DNA of 64,000 bases, from NCBI RefSeq assembly GCF_016756595.1, contig NZ_AP023257.1, forward strand, positions 3,364,001 to 3,428,000, read 5' to 3'. Shown piece after piece: positions 52,486 through 63,121 of the stretch. The position numbers were made by a program, and so were the translations under genes. The stretch comes from Mesorhizobium sp. L-2-11. Its GTDB lineage: Bacteria; Pseudomonadota; Alphaproteobacteria; Rhizobiales; Rhizobiaceae. The number at the start of each line of letters is the position of its first letter. Position 1 is the stretch's first letter. The notes under the pieces were generated by a model. That model searched no databases and had not been told where the DNA came from. It saw only the letters and a list, made by a program, of their open reading frames with translations.

Positions 52486-55185
52486 TCATTTGACCTGAAT
52501 ATTGCCAAAATGGCCGCCATCGAGGCTCATGCCGCGCGCCGCCAAAGCCTGGAGCACGTCCTGCCGCATCCCGAAAAGAGCCACGGTGCCGTTGACGAGC
52601 ACCAGGATCTTATCCACGGTCTGCAGCAAAGCAGGCCGCTGCGTGATCGTCACCATCGTGATCTTTTGCTCTTTGGCTTGCTGTAGAGCACGCGACAAAG
52701 CCAACTCGCCAGTGGTGTCGAGGTTTGAATTCGGCTCATCGAGGACCACCAATTTCGGGCTGCCGAAAAAGGCGCGCGCCAAAGCTATCCGCTGCTTCTG
52801 CCCGCCAGAAAGCGGCGCGCCATCGGCGGCGACGAAGGTTTCGTAGCCATGCGGAAGCGAGGCGATCAGTTCGTGAACGTCGGCCAGCTTGGCGGCTTCG
52901 TAAATTGCGCCATCATCGACGTCCTCGCGCATTCTGGCGATGTTCGCCTTGATAGACCCCGGGAAAAGCTGCACGTCCTGGGGAAGATAGCCGATGCTTT
53001 CACCAAATTGCCGCTGATCCCAGTTCCGCAGGTCCATCAGGTCGAGCCGCACACTTCCCGAAGTTGGAAGGATCGAGCCGACGAGCATTTTGCCCAGGGT
53101 CGTTTTACCGGCGCCCGAATTGCCGATGATCGCAAGCGAGTCTCCGGCCTCCAGGCCAAAGCCGATGCCATTGAGCACGACACGTTTGGTTCCTTGCGGC
53201 ACGAACAGCAGCCGCTCGACATCGAGACGCCCTTCCGGACGCGGCAGCTTCAGGCGTTCGAAGTTCAGCGGGGATTCCTTCAGCAGCGCACTGATGCGGC
53301 CAAAGGCGGCGCGTGACTGCACAACCTGGTTCCACCCTTCAATCGCACCCTCGATCGGGCCAAGTGCGCGACCGGCAATGATAGACGCGGCGATGACCAT
53401 GCCGCCCGTGACCGTGCCTTCGATGGCCAGATAGGCGCCCCAGCCAAGCATGATGACTTGGGTCAGCAGCCGGACGCCCTTGGAAAGAGAAGCAAAGGCT
53501 ATGTTTCGGTCCTGAGCTATGACCTGCCATTTGAGCGAGTTGCCGGTATCCTTGCCCCAGATCCACACGGCTTCCGGGATCATCGCCAGCGCGTTGATGA
53601 TCTGCGAGTTGCGCGACATCGAATCGACGTGGAGGTTGGCTTTGGTTTGGCTTGTGTTGGCCTCGCCGAACGGCTTGGCGGTTGCGCGCTGGTTGGCGAG
53701 CGTGATGGCCAGCAGCAGCAGCGCCGTCGCCACGACGATAAAGCCGAGGTCGGGGTGGATCAGGAATATCGCCAGCATGAACAACGGGGCCATCGGCGCG
53801 TCGAGAAGAGACAGCAACGTGCCGGACACCAGGAACGTACGCAGCTGCTGAAGATCCCCCAGCGTCTGATATTCGCGCCCGTTGCTGTGCAGTGAAGCCC
53901 TGGCGGCTGCGCTGAGGATTGGTCCCCCCAATTGGGCGGCGACCTCGACCGCTGTGCGCATGAGGATGAAGCGCCGGATGGCGTCAAATATAGACTGCAG
54001 GATGACCGCGCCGACAATTACGACCGTCAGCATCACCAGGGTGTCGACCGAGCGGCTCGTCAGGACGCGATCCGAAATCTGGAAGAGGTAGACAGGTATC
54101 GCAAGCACCAGCACGTTGGTCGCGATCGTGAAGATCATCACCGCGATGAGGTTCTTCTTGACCGCGCGAAGGCCGGCCGTAAGGCTTGCCGAGAGATCGA
54201 CTGGGCCGAGACGCTTGTGGAACGCGCCGCCGCCGCCATTGCCGCCGCCACCGCCGCCGCCCTTGCCGGTTCCGGTTGGACCGCCTCCGCCAGGCACTTC
54301 CCGGGCAAGCAAGGGGCCGCGGTCGCCCTCGATTGTCACGCCGGGCAGAACCGGCTTGTTCTTCATCTCCTGCGTGGGCGGCTCTACTCGCGCGCTCGGC
54401 TGGTCCTGCTTGCCGGGCGCGTCCTTCGGCGCGTTCGGCGCCTTCCGTTCCAGTACTTCCGGCGCGGGCTTGCGCGCCGGTTCTTCCTTTGGTGATACGG
54501 CGCGCTGGGCCGGCTCGGGCATCCGAGGGCTCAGTGGCCGGATCTCCTGAGTGGGCGGCTCGCCTCCTCGCGCGCTCGGCTGGTCCCGCTTGGCGGGCGC
54601 GTCCTGCAGTGCGCTCGGCGTCTTCCGTTCCAATATTTCCGGCTCGGGCCTGCGCGCGGGTTCTTCCTTGGGGGACACGGCACGCTGGGCCGGCTCGGAG
54701 ATCCGAGGGCTCATTGGCCGGATGGGGTCGGGCTTTCCAATGCTGTCTGCGGCTGGAGCCGTGGGCGTGGCCGGCGGCGGAGCCGAAGGCGCTTTTGCTT
54801 GCGGGGAGGGTGGTTGCACCTCGCGTTGCTGAGCGCGGCTGTCACCAAGTAAAGGCGCGGTGGAAGGGCGCGCTTCTTTGGTGATCCTGACCAGTTCGGT
54901 GACCTTGGCTTGTTCGGTGAGCTTGGCTGGCCTCGCGTCGCGAAGCGATGGTGGCGCTTCGGCTGGCCGGGCGTCCACCAGGCGCCGCAATTCGGCAACG
55001 ACATCGTCCAGTTCTTCCACCGAACGATCGACCGCCTTGCTCTCACGAAACAAAGACTGTGAGATCGGCTCGGCGGCCTCGATCGACGCCTCGCTTCGCG
55101 CGACTGCTTCGCCGCCGTCATCGGGCCGATCCCATTCTGGTTCCTGGGCGAAAGCGCGCCCGGTTTGATCGTGATCTTCGGTCAT
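52486..55185 (-). CDS. type I secretion ABC transporter (PrtD/HlyB type) with long disordered N-terminus
   Basis: An 899-aa protein. Residues 1-320 are low-complexity Pro/Arg/Glu-rich and include two copies of a unit of about 56 residues (PAQRAVSPKEEPAR, then PPTQEI/M) and a Gly run. Six membrane helices occupy about 335-620. The ATPase follows: Walker A IGNSGAGKTTLGK (about 688), signature LSGGQKQRIALARA (about 793) and Walker B LVVLDEPNSNLD (about 813). It has no C39 peptidase domain. ATG 55185 (MTEDHDQTG) is chosen; the upstream open frame overlaps the preceding gene. Confidence 0.9.
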   Translation of the reverse strand: MTEDHDQTGRAFAQEPEWDRPDDGGEAVARSEASIEAAEPISQSLFRESKAVDRSVEELDDVVAELRRLVDARPAEAPPSLRDARPAKLTEQAKVTELVRITKEARPSTAPLLGDSRAQQREVQPPSPQAKAPSAPPPATPTAPAADSIGKPDPIRPMSPRISEPAQRAVSPKEEPARRPEPEILERKTPSALQDAPAKRDQPSARGGEPPTQEIRPLSPRMPEPAQRAVSPKEEPARKPAPEVLERKAPNAPKDAPGKQDQPSARVEPPTQEMKNKPVLPGVTIEGDRGPLLAREVPGGGGPTGTGKGGGGGGGNGGGGAFHKRLGPVDLSASLTAGLRAVKKNLIAVMIFTIATNVLVLAIPVYLFQISDRVLTSRSVDTLVMLTVVIVGAVILQSIFDAIRRFILMRTAVEVAAQLGGPILSAAARASLHSNGREYQTLGDLQQLRTFLVSGTLLSLLDAPMAPLFMLAIFLIHPDLGFIVVATALLLLAITLANQRATAKPFGEANTSQTKANLHVDSMSRNSQIINALAMIPEAVWIWGKDTGNSLKWQVIAQDRNIAFASLSKGVRLLTQVIMLGWGAYLAIEGTVTGGMVIAASIIAGRALGPIEGAIEGWNQVVQSRAAFGRISALLKESPLNFERLKLPRPEGRLDVERLLFVPQGTKRVVLNGIGFGLEAGDSLAIIGNSGAGKTTLGKMLVGSILPTSGSVRLDLMDLRNWDQRQFGESIGYLPQDVQLFPGSIKANIARMREDVDDGAIYEAAKLADVHELIASLPHGYETFVAADGAPLSGGQKQRIALARAFFGSPKLVVLDEPNSNLDTTGELALSRALQQAKEQKITMVTITQRPALLQTVDKILVLVNGTVALFGMRQDVLQALAARGMSLDGGHFGNIQVK

Positions 55186-55207
55186 TGCTGCCACCCCGGT
55201 TCGAAAA

Positions 55208-57217
55208 TCACGCGAGAACGCTTTGCATCGGATCGGAATAGGTCTGCTCAGGCACGAGCGAAGGATACGCCACGTTTTGAGAGGTTTCCGGCGCCAGCAT
55301 GTCGTCATCGAGGAAAGCGACCGCTTCATTCACCAGCACGTCGGGATTCTGGCCGCCAAGATCGGGGCCGGTGGAAATCAGCTCCGCCTGGATGAGGATC
55401 TCGTCCGAATAGATGCCGCCGCCGACATAGGTCTTGCCAGTGGAATCCACGTCGGCAATGTAGGCATAATTGACCAGTGAGTTGGTTCCCGTCGAAATTG
55501 TCCAGTCCGCCTCCGGATGCCCCAGCGCATTCATGGCGAGCGCCACCTGATCGCTGTCACCAAGAATGGTGGTCTGTTTGACGTATTGCAGATTGAGGAT
55601 GTCGCCGGAGATGTAGAGCACCCGAACCGCCCCGATGCCCGCGAATGGGCCATCGTTCAATATGTCGGAAAGGTCACCCTTGCCGTTCTGTAGGCTTTCA
55701 CACGCCTTGCGATAAGCTTCAGACATCGCCTCGAAGCGATCGCCGGCGCCGTAATTGACGATGTTGGCCTGGTTCCAAAGCAGATTGTCGCTGGTGGAGG
55801 CCGCGCCTTCGCCGGTTGTCTGGAAACCATCGACCGCGCCGATCAGGTCGTTGTCCAGGAGCACGTTCAGCTGGTGGATGATGTTGGCGTCATATATATT
55901 TCCGCCGACGACGATCAGGTCGTAATTGAAGCCCAGTTCGTCCAGCGAAATCTCGTTAGCCGCCGTGTTGGCGCCGGCTGTCACCAGCGTCTTGACTCCC
56001 GATGACGACAGGACGGAAACGTCATTGTCCATCATGAAGGCGTATTGCTGGATCCAGTTCATGATGAGCAGGTCGCCTTCGACCTCAGTGACGACCCAGT
56101 GCTTGGGAAAGTCACCCTGCTTGGCCTGCGACGCCGCAGCGTCCGCCGACGGATCGATGCGCTTGAACATCGCGATATTGAAGCCTTGGGTCGGATCGGT
56201 GGCGTTCAGGCCCCAACCGTTGATGGAGGAACTGACGAGGTCGCTGTCGCACGCGACATTGATCTGAATGATTGCGTTGAGCTCGACATGGTCGCCCATC
56301 ACCGCGCAAACCGGCGACTGCAGCCAATTGTTGGCCATCGCCACGCTGTTGACGAGGAGATTGCCGCCGGCTTCCAGCTCGACCGAAACATCGATGTTGA
56401 TGCTGCCGGACCCAGGCGTGTAGGAGGGTTGCTCGGGCTCTTCTTCCTCGTCCTCCTCCTCATCGGCTCGACGGTGCTGCTCCGGGAGGTGATCGTCGAG
56501 CTTGGGCGCCTCGTCGACGGATTGCCCATTGACGTAAGTGCCTTCGATGACGTCAGCCTTGACGACGAAAACCTCGGCCTCGCCATCCGTTTCCTCCGGA
56601 TAGCCGTTGAGCCGTTCGCCGGCTGTCTTGATGACAGCCACTATCTCCTCGGACGAACCCGGCATGTCCAGATCGTCGATGGGAGACAGATCCGCCGCCG
56701 CGTCCAGCAAGGTCGCCATTTCGGCAGCATGGTTCGCTGCTGCGGGCGTGAATTTCAGGCCATGTCCGCCAGCGCCTGTATAGTCGTTGTCGGAGAGCTG
56801 AAGCTCCTGATTGATAAGGACCGCCACCGAGCCAGGGGGCTCGATCTGCGGCAGGATCAGGCGCGAAGGCGCGCTCCCCATCGGCGGCGCGTCCGGGTGG
56901 AACAGGTAACCTGGATAGGCTACGTCCGGCTGCGGGATCGCGGGGATGTCTGGAGGAACGAATTGGAAATCCGACCAGGGTGTCGTCAGGACAAGTTTCG
57001 GTGCAACTGGCGAATACTCGATGGAGGGAACGAAATCCTCCAGATCGTATCCTGCGTCGACGTTGACCGTTTGACTGGCAAGCTCCGGCGTTTCTTCCTC
57101 GACCGCCTGGGCCGCCTTGAATTCGTCATAGGCTTTCCTGAGACGGGCTTGCTCCAGCGTGATTTCAAAGAGTCCCACAAAGTGGCTGATCGCCTCGGTG
57201 ATCTTGTCCATATACAC
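55208..57217 (-). CDS. 669-aa acidic protein of the type I secretion operon
   Basis: It has no signal peptide. The N-terminal helix (ITEAISHFVGLFEITLEQAR) is followed by Pro-rich text, an acidic stretch (DEEEDEEEEPEQP, about 255-268) and a C-terminal half made of beta-strand-like segments with repeated Asn/Asp text, for example LIVVGGNIYDANIIHQLNVL and VLYISGDILNLQYVKQTTIL. It lacks RTX nonapeptides. GTG 57217 is used because GGAGG lies 8 bases before it. Position and composition suggest a secreted substrate or a surface-assembly factor. I do not recognise the family. Confidence 0.7.
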   Translation of the reverse strand: MYMDKITEAISHFVGLFEITLEQARLRKAYDEFKAAQAVEEETPELASQTVNVDAGYDLEDFVPSIEYSPVAPKLVLTTPWSDFQFVPPDIPAIPQPDVAYPGYLFHPDAPPMGSAPSRLILPQIEPPGSVAVLINQELQLSDNDYTGAGGHGLKFTPAAANHAAEMATLLDAAADLSPIDDLDMPGSSEEIVAVIKTAGERLNGYPEETDGEAEVFVVKADVIEGTYVNGQSVDEAPKLDDHLPEQHRRADEEEDEEEEPEQPSYTPGSGSINIDVSVELEAGGNLLVNSVAMANNWLQSPVCAVMGDHVELNAIIQINVACDSDLVSSSINGWGLNATDPTQGFNIAMFKRIDPSADAAASQAKQGDFPKHWVVTEVEGDLLIMNWIQQYAFMMDNDVSVLSSSGVKTLVTAGANTAANEISLDELGFNYDLIVVGGNIYDANIIHQLNVLLDNDLIGAVDGFQTTGEGAASTSDNLLWNQANIVNYGAGDRFEAMSEAYRKACESLQNGKGDLSDILNDGPFAGIGAVRVLYISGDILNLQYVKQTTILGDSDQVALAMNALGHPEADWTISTGTNSLVNYAYIADVDSTGKTYVGGGIYSDEILIQAELISTGPDLGGQNPDVLVNEAVAFLDDDMLAPETSQNVAYPSLVPEQTYSDPMQSVLA

Positions 57218-57289
57218 GGAAGTTTCCTCCGGTTTTCGAGATCATCCGCGCCCTTGCCGGGTCGCGCTTCTCTTCTCTGGTTCGAAAGA

Positions 57290-57314
57290 CTGCGCGGGGT
57301 TTTCCCCCGCGCAG
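57290..57314 (-). terminator. intra-operon hairpin, probable attenuator
   Basis: CTGCGCGGGG and CCCCGCGCAG form a perfect 10-bp stem with a 5-base loop. On the minus strand it is followed by TCTTTC, and on the plus strand by CCTCTTTTTT. It lies between the Gly-rich protein gene and the 669-aa gene, so it may lower expression of the downstream secretion genes relative to the first gene. Confidence 0.6.
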
Positions 57315-57358
57315 CCTCTTTTTTGCAGATCTCGCCGTTGCGAGACCTGCCATGCCAG

Positions 57359-59452
<2,094 letters not shown>

Positions 59453-60032
59453 TGTCGTTCCCTTGGTTAGGGGCCGCGACAACCGAACCACATTCACTCT
59501 GACGTGGTCTTGGGCTGCTCGCGGCCGTTAAGTTTTCATGTGGTTGGTTTTGGATCGCCTGCGCCTAGGGGACTAAGGCCGGAGATCCGGTCATCGTCTG
59601 TTTGTACGGCGTTACCTCCCTTTGACGGGGAGCGAGGCATCCAGATTGCGCACGAGTTGTCGCTTGCGCCGCCCAACGGTGCGGTCGCTCGCTGCTCTCG
59701 TGAATCTCTGGATGTCCCCCAAACTCCCAATACGGAACATTGGAAGTCTGGGACCGTCAGCCGTAAATTGTAAGCTGATAGTTGGAGCTAGCCCGTTTGG
59801 GTCGATCTGCTCGCCATGAAGGGGTAAATCCTGGACGGAAGATCAGGTCCTTGGCAATCGTGAATGGCGGATAGTTGTGCGCCGCGCCGCTGCCGGCACA
59901 GGGTTGCCCAGGCAATGCCTAGCTCGTCAGGACTATATTTTTTTGCCTATTTTTGAGTTAGGAAGTCGTTAACGTGTGTCGTCCGGGTTAGGGGTTCCCG
60001 GCCTTTAGCGAGTGTTAGTAGCGGGGTGGGCC
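59453..60032. promoter_or_regulatory. divergent promoter region of the secretion operon and its LuxR-type regulator
   Basis: 580 bases without a gene. It is locally AT-rich (GACTATATTTTTTTGCC, then TATTTTTGAGTTAGG at 59930-59962), and a weak dyad CCGGG...CCCGG lies at 59983-60001 before the regulator. No consensus promoter is convincing. The length and divergent layout suggest that control of the secretion operon is exerted here. Confidence 0.5.
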
Positions 60033-60824
60033 ATGAATGGGGTGGATGGGGTAGGGGCGAGCGGACGAGTTCGACCCGATACAGCCGAAAGAGAATCCTG
60101 GGCCCGACGAACCTTGCTGTTCATCGCCCCTGACGACACGATCTCCGATAGCCTGGTGCATGCCGTCGAAAGGGAATTCCCGTGGATCGGGGCTGAGCGC
60201 GTTCGCGACCTGTCCGCCACCTGGACTGCGTTCGATTCTCCAGTTTCCCTCATTCTGATCGATGCTGTGTTTCTAAGCGAGATCGATTCCTGTTCCGCCC
60301 AGCTGGCTCGCTTCCACCCCGCGGCCATGACCGCTGTGATGCAGGACGATGGCAGGAGGCGGCTTTCCCCCGATGAGGTCTTTGCGTCGCGAGTGCTGCG
60401 CGGCGTGCTTCCCATGAACCTGAAGCTGGATGTTTGGCTTTCCGTGATCAGGCTCATGCTGCGCGGAGGCGAATATTTCCCCTTGGCCATGTTTCAGCCG
60501 TACCTGAATAACGGCATGCCCCATAGCGACGCGAAGGAACTGAAGCCCGCCATCAAACGGCAAGCCGCACTCGAGGAGTCTGGCCAACTGACATGTCGGG
60601 AGATTCAGATCCTGGAGATGGCGTCGCAGGGACTGCAGAACAAAACCATAGCCGCCGCACTTCGCCTTTCCGAACACACCGTCAAAATTCACATGCACAA
60701 CGTCATCAACAAGCTGGGCGCCCACAACAGGACTGAAGCCGCAGCCCTTTTTCATGCCCGACGGGTTGCGGCCGCTGGAATGGTTCCCAGTGCGGATCGC
60801 CCGGTGATCTCAACTCTCACGTGA
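60033..60824 (+). CDS. LuxR/NarL-type transcriptional regulator
   Basis: A 263-aa regulator. The N-terminal part (about 25-150) resembles a receiver-like fold (RTLLFIAPDDTISDSLVHAV, then SLILIDAVFLSEID), but the usual phosphorylation-site pattern is not convincing. The C-terminal helix-turn-helix is clear (LTCREIQILEMASQGLQNKT, then LSEHTVKIHMHNVINKLGAH). Its place, divergent from the secretion operon, makes it the likely regulator of that operon. ATG 60033 follows GGGGTGG. Confidence 0.85.
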   Translation: MNGVDGVGASGRVRPDTAERESWARRTLLFIAPDDTISDSLVHAVEREFPWIGAERVRDLSATWTAFDSPVSLILIDAVFLSEIDSCSAQLARFHPAAMTAVMQDDGRRRLSPDEVFASRVLRGVLPMNLKLDVWLSVIRLMLRGGEYFPLAMFQPYLNNGMPHSDAKELKPAIKRQAALEESGQLTCREIQILEMASQGLQNKTIAAALRLSEHTVKIHMHNVINKLGAHNRTEAAALFHARRVAAAGMVPSADRPVISTLT

Positions 60825-61315
60825 GCAGGTCGATGCCACGCTTCCAGGAGATTTTACTGCTTGTTGGTCAATTGAACTACACATGGACCAACACAGAGAG
60901 CTTGCTGATCTACCTGATTGCCGGTCTGGCGAAAGTAGACAAGGAGACGGCGATCGTCATTTTCCTGACGCTGAACACCACGCGTGCACGGATCGAGTTA
61001 GTCGAGCGGTTGGCGAAGATGGCGGGAACACCGGTTGAATGCCGACGCCAGGTTCTGGAGATTGCCAGCCAGCTTACCCGGCAGGGAAAGCTGCGCAACA
61101 AATACAGCCACTGCATCTATTCGTTCGACGAGACGGGAACGCACGCGAGCACGCAATTGATGCGCATCTTCGACAGCAAGGATGCAATCAAATATGGGAA
61201 GATCGAAGAGCTCGACGATTCCGAGATGAAGCGGATCAGCGCCTCCATCCAGGCGATCAGCGCAATCAACAAGGATATTTGGCGGGTCGTCGAAAACAAT
61301 TCCTTTCCGCATTGA
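60821..61315 (+). CDS. HEPN-like helical protein with Rx4H motif
   Basis: A 164-aa mostly helical protein. The segment TRQGKLRNKYSHCIYSFDE contains Arg92-x4-His97, the Rx4-6H motif of HEPN domains, many of which are ribonucleases or nucleotidyltransferase partners. GTG 60821 lies in the overlap GTGA with the regulator's stop, so the two are coupled; ATG 60833 is an alternative start. No antitoxin-like partner gene other than the LuxR-type regulator is adjacent. The role is unknown. Confidence 0.55.
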   Translation: MSRSMPRFQEILLLVGQLNYTWTNTESLLIYLIAGLAKVDKETAIVIFLTLNTTRARIELVERLAKMAGTPVECRRQVLEIASQLTRQGKLRNKYSHCIYSFDETGTHASTQLMRIFDSKDAIKYGKIEELDDSEMKRISASIQAISAINKDIWRVVENNSFPH

Positions 61316-61506
61316 ACGCTTGCCCTGTGCGGCGCGCATCGAGGTCGACGTAGGTCGCGATCGGCGCTGGGCCGCCGCTGTCTGGACGCATTATCGCGCA
61401 GAGCCGGTGACGGTCGCGGCCAACCGTCGGGCTGAGGACGTCAGATGGAAGGGAAGATGGTTTTGCGCTGCGGCGAAATCGCCGCTGGGCGATCAAGGCA
61501 CGGGTG

Positions 61507-62067
61507 TCAGGTTCTTATCCGCGTCCACTTACCGTTTTCGGACTGGGACTGCCGAGCAAAATAACGGTAAGACGTCCGTGACCAATTCCTGATCGCGCCC
61601 GTCCTGTTATCCAGCACCAGATCGCCCTTGCTGGTCCGCACCGTCAGGACCGTATGACCGGCGCCGCCAAGTGTCGCAACGGTCAGCAACAGGGCGGATG
61701 CCGGCCAGCCGCGTTTCAGCAACTCGGCTTTCTTGAGGATGGCGAAATCCTCGCAGTCGCCTTCGGCGGTCGGCAAGCCCCAAACGTCGGCTTGGCCTGC
61801 GGAGGATCTGTCGCCTCTCTCCCTGATGCGGCGATTGACCGAAATGTTCACGCTCGCAAGTTCCGCTTCCAGACTCGGCGTGAGGTCGACCGCTTTGACC
61901 TTGCCGCGAGTGCTGCAGAGCGCCGGATCGCTGGCGCAGAATTTGTAGAAGGCGGCCGGTGCAAAGGCGTAGCCTTGCGTGGCCATCTTCGTTGCTGTTC
62001 CGGTGGTTTGATTGTTGCAGCCGGCCAGCAAAATGGCCGCCGCGAGAAGCGCCGCTGAACGAATCAC
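61507..62067 (-). CDS. LapG-like transglutaminase-type cysteine peptidase (BTLCP), lipoprotein
   Basis: A 186-aa protein with a lipobox (LLAGC, Cys17) and the catalytic triad of bacterial transglutaminase-like cysteine peptidases: EGDCEDFAILKKAELL (Cys105), GGAGHTVLTV (His138) and LVLDNRTG (Asp153). The family includes LapG, which cleaves type I-secreted adhesins from the cell surface, and often lies near type I secretion genes, as here. GTG 62067 has AGGGG 7 bases upstream; ATG 62094 would add nine polar residues before the signal. Confidence 0.85.
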   Translation of the reverse strand: MIRSAALLAAAILLAGCNNQTTGTATKMATQGYAFAPAAFYKFCASDPALCSTRGKVKAVDLTPSLEAELASVNISVNRRIRERGDRSSAGQADVWGLPTAEGDCEDFAILKKAELLKRGWPASALLLTVATLGGAGHTVLTVRTSKGDLVLDNRTGAIRNWSRTSYRYFARQSQSENGKWTRIRT

Positions 62068-62173
62068 TAAGTGTCCCCTTTGGTGGATCGCCATAATCCT
62101 GAAGAGGTATGGTAAATCAACCCTGAGAATCGCGATTGCACGGGAACAAATTGTTTGCCATACTTAATAAAGT

Positions 62174-62192
62174 GTTACCGATGGTCGGTAAC
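62174..62192. promoter_or_regulatory. inverted repeat between the LapG-like and (Gly-Asp)n genes
   Basis: GTTACCGA-TGG-TCGGTAAC is a perfect 8-bp dyad with a 3-base spacer. It sits between divergent genes, 63 bases from the (Gly-Asp)n protein start and 107 from the peptidase start, an ideal site for shared control. Confidence 0.6.
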
Positions 62193-62254
62193 ATTGACCC
62201 TTCGCGCAACCAAAGGGGACGGGAGCGCCTTTTTTCCCTCAAAGGAGGAAGAAA

Positions 62255-62815
62255 ATGCACCTGTACCCTGACGTCTCGAGCACGATTCTAAGAATACTAC
62301 TCCTTTCATCCGCTGCCTTCACGGTGGCAATGATCACACCGGCAACTGCACAGCAGAGTCCGCGTCCGCGGCTTGCGGCTGCACAGTGCCAACCTCTCAC
62401 TGAAGCCAATTTCGCGGTTTGCTGTATTGCAGCCAACCGCACCAGCATTCTCTCCGCCGAGCAAATCGATATGTGCCCGCCGATTACCACGGCCCTTATT
62501 GCCGCCGTCTTGAACGATGGCGGCGATGGTGATGGCGACGGTGATGGTGACGGCGACGGCGACGGCGACGGCGATGGTGACGGTGATGGCGATGGCGACG
62601 GTGACGGCGATGGCGACGGTGACGGCGATGGCGACGGCGGTGGCGGTGGCGGCGGCGGCGGCGGTGGTGGCGGCGGCGGCGGCGGCACCGGTGGCAGCGG
62701 CGGCAGCGGCGGCAGCGGCGGCAGCGGCGGCAGTGGCGGCAGCGGCGGCAGTGGCGGCAGTGGCGGCAGCGGCGGTGGCGGCGGCAGTGGCGGCAGCGGC
62801 GGCAGCGGCGGCTAA
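62255..62815 (+). CDS. secreted protein with (Gly-Asp)n, poly-Gly and (Gly-Gly-Ser)n tracts
   Basis: A 186-aa precursor with a signal peptide (ILRILLLSSAAFTVAMITPA, cleavage near TAQ-Q). A short domain with four cysteines (AAQCQPL, AVCCIAANR, IDMCPPI) follows, then about twenty Gly-Asp dipeptides (residues 88-127), a Gly run and Gly-Gly-Ser triplets to the end. The Asp pattern resembles DxDxDG calcium loops. AAAGGAGGA before ATG 62255 is a near-perfect ribosome-binding site. Its place next to a LapG-like peptidase suggests a surface or matrix role. Confidence 0.75.
   Translation: MHLYPDVSSTILRILLLSSAAFTVAMITPATAQQSPRPRLAAAQCQPLTEANFAVCCIAANRTSILSAEQIDMCPPITTALIAAVLNDGGDGDGDGDGDGDGDGDGDGDGDGDGDGDGDGDGDGDGDGGGGGGGGGGGGGGGGGTGGSGGSGGSGGSGGSGGSGGSGGSGGSGGGGGSGGSGGSGG
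62519..62815 (+). repeat. 6-bp and 9-bp microsatellite coding Gly-Asp and Gly-Gly-Ser
   Basis: 62519-62637 is an array of GGCGAC/GGTGAT-type hexamers; 62638-62690 is GGC/GGT triplets; 62690-62812 is a GGCGGCAGC nonamer array with slight drift. Synonymous changes between units show some age, but copy number is likely variable. Confidence 0.9.
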
Positions 62816-62847
62816 CGACCCACCAGATATTTCGCTCGATAATCGTG

Positions 62848-62875
62848 AAGGTGAGCGTCTAAAGACGCTCACCTT
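62848..62875 (+). terminator. strong hairpin after the (Gly-Asp)n gene
   Basis: AAGGTGAGCGTC and GACGCTCACCTT form a perfect 12-bp stem around TAAA, 33 bases after the stop. No T-run follows (CCGCTTGG), so it could be a terminator, an RNA-stabilising 3' end or both. Confidence 0.55.
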
Positions 62876-63121
62876 CCGCTTGGAATACTGAACAGGAGGG
62901 CCGGCGCGAGGGTGGACTATCGGCCGCGAAACTATCCTCACCCGTGCCGGGCATCGTCGCACACCGGCCCTTCAATTGCAGCGACAAACCAGGATCTTCA
63001 CGGCTCTCTACGCTCATTTGGAGCCCGGCCCTGCAGCCGAGGCCGTTGCCGCCGCATGGATCGTGCCGTTACAGTCGGCAGTTGAAGAGCAGCCAAGAAC
63101 TCGATCAATCTCGGCGAAACC

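Noticed and set aside
62519..62815. CRISPR-like array
   Set aside because: The repeats are 6- and 9-bp coding microsatellites without spacers.
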